Positions 14,081-15,912 of a DNA stretch of 15,912 nucleotides are shown piece by piece. The notes beneath the pieces were generated by a model. The model had not been told where the DNA came from. It did not search any database and saw only the letters and a program-made list of their open reading frames with translations. The stretch is from SZUA-1377 sp964622255. Lineage in GTDB: Bacteria; Campylobacterota; Campylobacteria; Campylobacterales; QNZT01. A program made the translations under genes and the position numbers. The stretch is from positions 1 to 15,912 of the forward strand of contig CAZUPK010000091.1 of the NCBI GenBank assembly GCA_964622255.1. The letters are read 5' to 3'. The stretch's first letter is position 1. Every line of letters begins with the position of its first letter.

Positions 14081-15190
14081 GTGCTAAAGACTCCATATTA
14101 TCTTTTGGAAGAGCAAAAACTAAGAAAAAATCTTGAACTTTTAGATTATGTTCAAAAACAAAGCAAAGCAAAGATGCTTTTAGCACTTAAAGCATTTGCT
14201 TTTAGTGAAAGTTTTCCTCTTGTTAGAAAATATCTTTATGGATGCTGTGCAAGTGGTTTGCACGAAGCAAAGTTAGCTTATGAGAAGTTTCAAAAAGAGG
14301 TTCACACATACTCACCAGCTTTTAAAGATGATGAGATAGATGAAATACTTGATATATCAAATCATATTGTGTTTAACTCATTTGCTCAGCTAAAAAAGTT
14401 TAAACAAAAGGCTTTAGAAAAAAGGGTAAGTATAGGACTAAGGCTAAATCCAGAAGTTTCAGCATCACCAAAGGAGATATATAACCCTTGCGGACTCTAT
14501 TCAAGACTTGGCATTACCAAAAAAAACTTTTTAAAAGATGAGTTAGATGGAGTAGAGGGATTTCACTTTCATACACTCTGTGAACAAGGAGCCAATAAGC
14601 TTGAAGAGGTTTTAAAAGGATTTGAAAAAAAGTTTGGAGAGTTTATAAATGGACTAAAATGGGTAAATTTTGGAGGAGGACATCATATAACTAAAAAAGG
14701 TTATGATGTGCAAAAACTTATAAGACTTATAAAGGATTTTAAACAAAGATATAGAGTGGAAGTTTACTTAGAACCAGGAGAAGCTGTAGGTTGGCAAACG
14801 GGAGATCTGTATGCAACTGTTTTGGATATAGTTGAAAATGGTATGAAGATAGCCATCTTAGATACTTCAGCCGAAGCTCATATGCCAGATACTATTATTA
14901 TGCCGTATCGCTCAGAGGTTGAGGGAGCAGGAAAAGTAGGAGAAAAAGAGTTCACTTATAGACTTACCGGAAATACTTGTCTTGCAGGGGATATTATGGG
15001 AGATTACTCTTTTGATAAGCCTTTAAAAGTTGGGGATACTATTATATTTAAAGATCAAATCCACTATACCATAGTAAAAAATACAACTTTCAACGGCATA
15101 AAACTTCCCAATCTTGCTATAAAAAAAGATGATGGAGATATAAAAGTTGTAAAAAAGTTTGGATATGAGGAGTATCAAAGAAGAGTTTAA
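14081..15190 (+). CDS. nspC: Carboxynorspermidine/carboxyspermidine decarboxylase
   Basis: This PLP-dependent alanine-racemase-fold decarboxylase converts carboxyspermidine (or carboxynorspermidine) to spermidine (or norspermidine). In Campylobacter this route, rather than S-adenosylmethionine decarboxylase, makes spermidine (established for that genus). The 369-residue protein shows the PLP lysine K37 in 'LLALKAFA', 'GFHFHTLCEQ' (160-169), the glycine loop 'FGGGHH' (197-202), 'EPGEAVGWQTG' (231-241), 'DTSAEAHMPD' (261-270) and the catalytic Cys region 'GNTCLAGDIMGDYS' (297-310, C300 and D304). It starts with GTG at 14081, preceded by GGGGGG and matching the family N-terminus 'MLKTPYYL'. The partner carboxyspermidine dehydrogenase is not in the window. 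It is followed by the tRNA-Glu gene. Confidence 0.95.
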   Translation: MLKTPYYLLEEQKLRKNLELLDYVQKQSKAKMLLALKAFAFSESFPLVRKYLYGCCASGLHEAKLAYEKFQKEVHTYSPAFKDDEIDEILDISNHIVFNSFAQLKKFKQKALEKRVSIGLRLNPEVSASPKEIYNPCGLYSRLGITKKNFLKDELDGVEGFHFHTLCEQGANKLEEVLKGFEKKFGEFINGLKWVNFGGGHHITKKGYDVQKLIRLIKDFKQRYRVEVYLEPGEAVGWQTGDLYATVLDIVENGMKIAILDTSAEAHMPDTIIMPYRSEVEGAGKVGEKEFTYRLTGNTCLAGDIMGDYSFDKPLKVGDTIIFKDQIHYTIVKNTTFNGIKLPNLAIKKDDGDIKVVKKFGYEEYQRRV

Positions 15191-15246
15191 GCTTTTTTTG
15201 ATATACTCTCGTAGTCCTAATGAAGTATGTCTTGATTTTAGACTGT

Positions 15247-15321
15247 GGCCCGTTCGTCTAGCGGTTAGGACTCCGGCCTCTCACGCCGGCAACAGGGGTT
15301 CGAGTCCCCTACGGGTCACCA
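15247..15321 (+). tRNA. tRNA-Glu (anticodon CUC), CCA encoded
   Basis: A full cloverleaf is visible. The acceptor stem GGCCCGT (15247-15253) pairs with ACGGGTC (15311-15317), with one G-U. The anticodon stem CCGGC/GCCGG (15273-15277/15285-15289) has the loop CTCTCAC, and 15280-15282 is CTC. The T stem AGGGG/CCCCT surrounds TTCGAGT. Base 15318 is the discriminator A and 15319-15321 encode CCA. The sequence is very close in layout to bacterial tRNA-Glu, but position 34 is C, so it reads GAG only. Its last 13 nt overlap the opposite-strand transferase gene. Confidence 0.95.
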
Positions 15322-15912
15322 TTTTTGTGAATATTTTTTTGCTCTAAAATTCTATAAAAGTTATATGTTACGGCTATAAAAAGCAGTAGTATTAGCATAT
15401 TGTTTTGCTCAAGAAGAAGGATGCCTACAAAAGATAGGATTATTTGTATAAAACTCATAGCAAAAACAGTTTTGGGTATGGAATTAAGTCTTTTTTGAAG
15501 TATATGGTGGCTGTGTGATTTATCAGCGGAAAAAGGCGAAAGCCCGTTTTTGATTCTTCTTATCATAACAATCATAGTGTCTATGACAGGGAGTCCTGCT
15601 AAGAAAAGCACAGTAGTTATACTTATATGCTTAGTTAGTTTTATAGCAACTATAGATATAACAAATCCTAAAAGAAGTGAACCGCTATCACCCATAAAAA
15701 TCTTAGATGGATACCAATTAAATAGCAAAAATGCAACTATAAAAACCACAAAAGATAGAGATATATTTATAACAAAGATATCTTCAAATCTTATACCAAG
15801 ATATAAAAAGGTAGCAAATATAATCAAAGATATACTTCCTGCAAGTCCATCAAGACCATCTACTAGATTAAGAGCATTTGTATATCCACTGATAACAAAA
15901 AGATTTAACATC
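15309..15912 (-). CDS. Polyprenyl-phosphate sugar-1-phosphate transferase (MraY/WecA family), N-terminus cut by window edge
   Basis: An integral membrane glycosyltransferase (family PF00953) that transfers a sugar-1-phosphate from a UDP-sugar to undecaprenyl phosphate, starting O-antigen, capsule, enterobacterial-common-antigen or other glycan synthesis. The visible 200 residues carry 'NALNLVDGLDGLAG' (12-25), 'FMGDSGS' (72-78) and the histidine motif 'SADKSHSHHIL' (128-138), which is of WecA/TagO rather than MraY type. There are about six hydrophobic helices. The first roughly 100 residues, including the N-terminal Asp-rich motif, lie beyond the window, so the ATG at the edge is unlikely to be the true start. 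The C-terminal 'GDP' and TAG stop lie in the 3' end of the tRNA-Glu gene on the other strand. Confidence 0.88.
   Translation of the reverse strand, partial: MLNLFVISGYTNALNLVDGLDGLAGSISLIIFATFLYLGIRFEDIFVINISLSFVVFIVAFLLFNWYPSKIFMGDSGSLLLGFVISIVAIKLTKHISITTVLFLAGLPVIDTMIVMIRRIKNGLSPFSADKSHSHHILQKRLNSIPKTVFAMSFIQIILSFVGILLLEQNNMLILLLFIAVTYNFYRILEQKNIHKNGDP

Overview
The window is AT-rich, gene-dense bacterial DNA that most likely comes from a member of the Campylobacterota (the former Epsilonproteobacteria). The evidence is a carboxynorspermidine/carboxyspermidine decarboxylase gene (nspC), a translationally coupled mobB-fbp pair followed by a small four-cysteine protein that I recall from Campylobacter, a stand-alone ThiD2-type thiamine-pathway domain, and the overall codon style. 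I cannot name a genus from the sequence alone.

Layout. (1) 1-2078, plus strand: a gluconate-2-dehydrogenase subunit-3-like protein and an overlapping GMC-family flavoprotein. Together they form a two-subunit periplasmic-type dehydrogenase; no cytochrome subunit follows. (2) 2047-6771, minus strand: a tight two-gene unit encoding a 1129-residue secreted protein (two Calx-beta domains plus a Gly/Cys-rich stretch), then a secreted subtilisin-like protease. The protease keeps its D-H-S triad but has Lys where the oxyanion-hole Asn is expected. This is the least ordinary block in the window. (3) 6881-7945, plus: a cytoplasmic TPR-like helical-repeat protein, transcribed divergently. (4) 9734-7977, minus: an operon mobB - fbp - Cys-rich 70-aa protein - membrane-anchored 71-aa protein. 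A stem-loop abuts the mobB ribosome-binding site. (5) 9876-10373, plus: a small predicted lipoprotein. (6) 13551-10444, minus: typA/bipA, then a Bax-inhibitor-1 (YccA/YetJ-like) membrane protein overlapping a ThiD2-like gene. Just past typA lies what reads as the last few dozen codons of a TnpB (IS200/IS605-type) gene. The typA stop codon falls inside this vestige, so the final TypA residues appear to be derived from it. (7) 13588-14080: an intergenic region with one plausible small membrane protein and several inverted repeats. (8) 14081-15190, plus: nspC. (9) 15247-15321, plus: tRNA-Glu with anticodon CUC. (10) 15309-15912, minus: the C-terminal two thirds of a polyprenyl-phosphate sugar-1-phosphate transferase (MraY/WecA family), whose 3' end overlaps the tRNA gene antisense.

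Functionally, most of the right-hand 8 kb is housekeeping: gluconeogenesis, Mo-cofactor maturation, thiamine, translation stress, spermidine and cell-envelope glycan. The left-hand 7 kb is accessory: sugar or alcohol oxidation and a secreted surface-protein/protease pair. I see no CRISPR array, complete insertion sequence, prophage or rRNA. Start codons for fbp, typA, the BI-1 protein, the ThiD2 gene and the lipoprotein were set downstream of the longest open frame, using Shine-Dalgarno position, overlap with the preceding gene and family N-termini.
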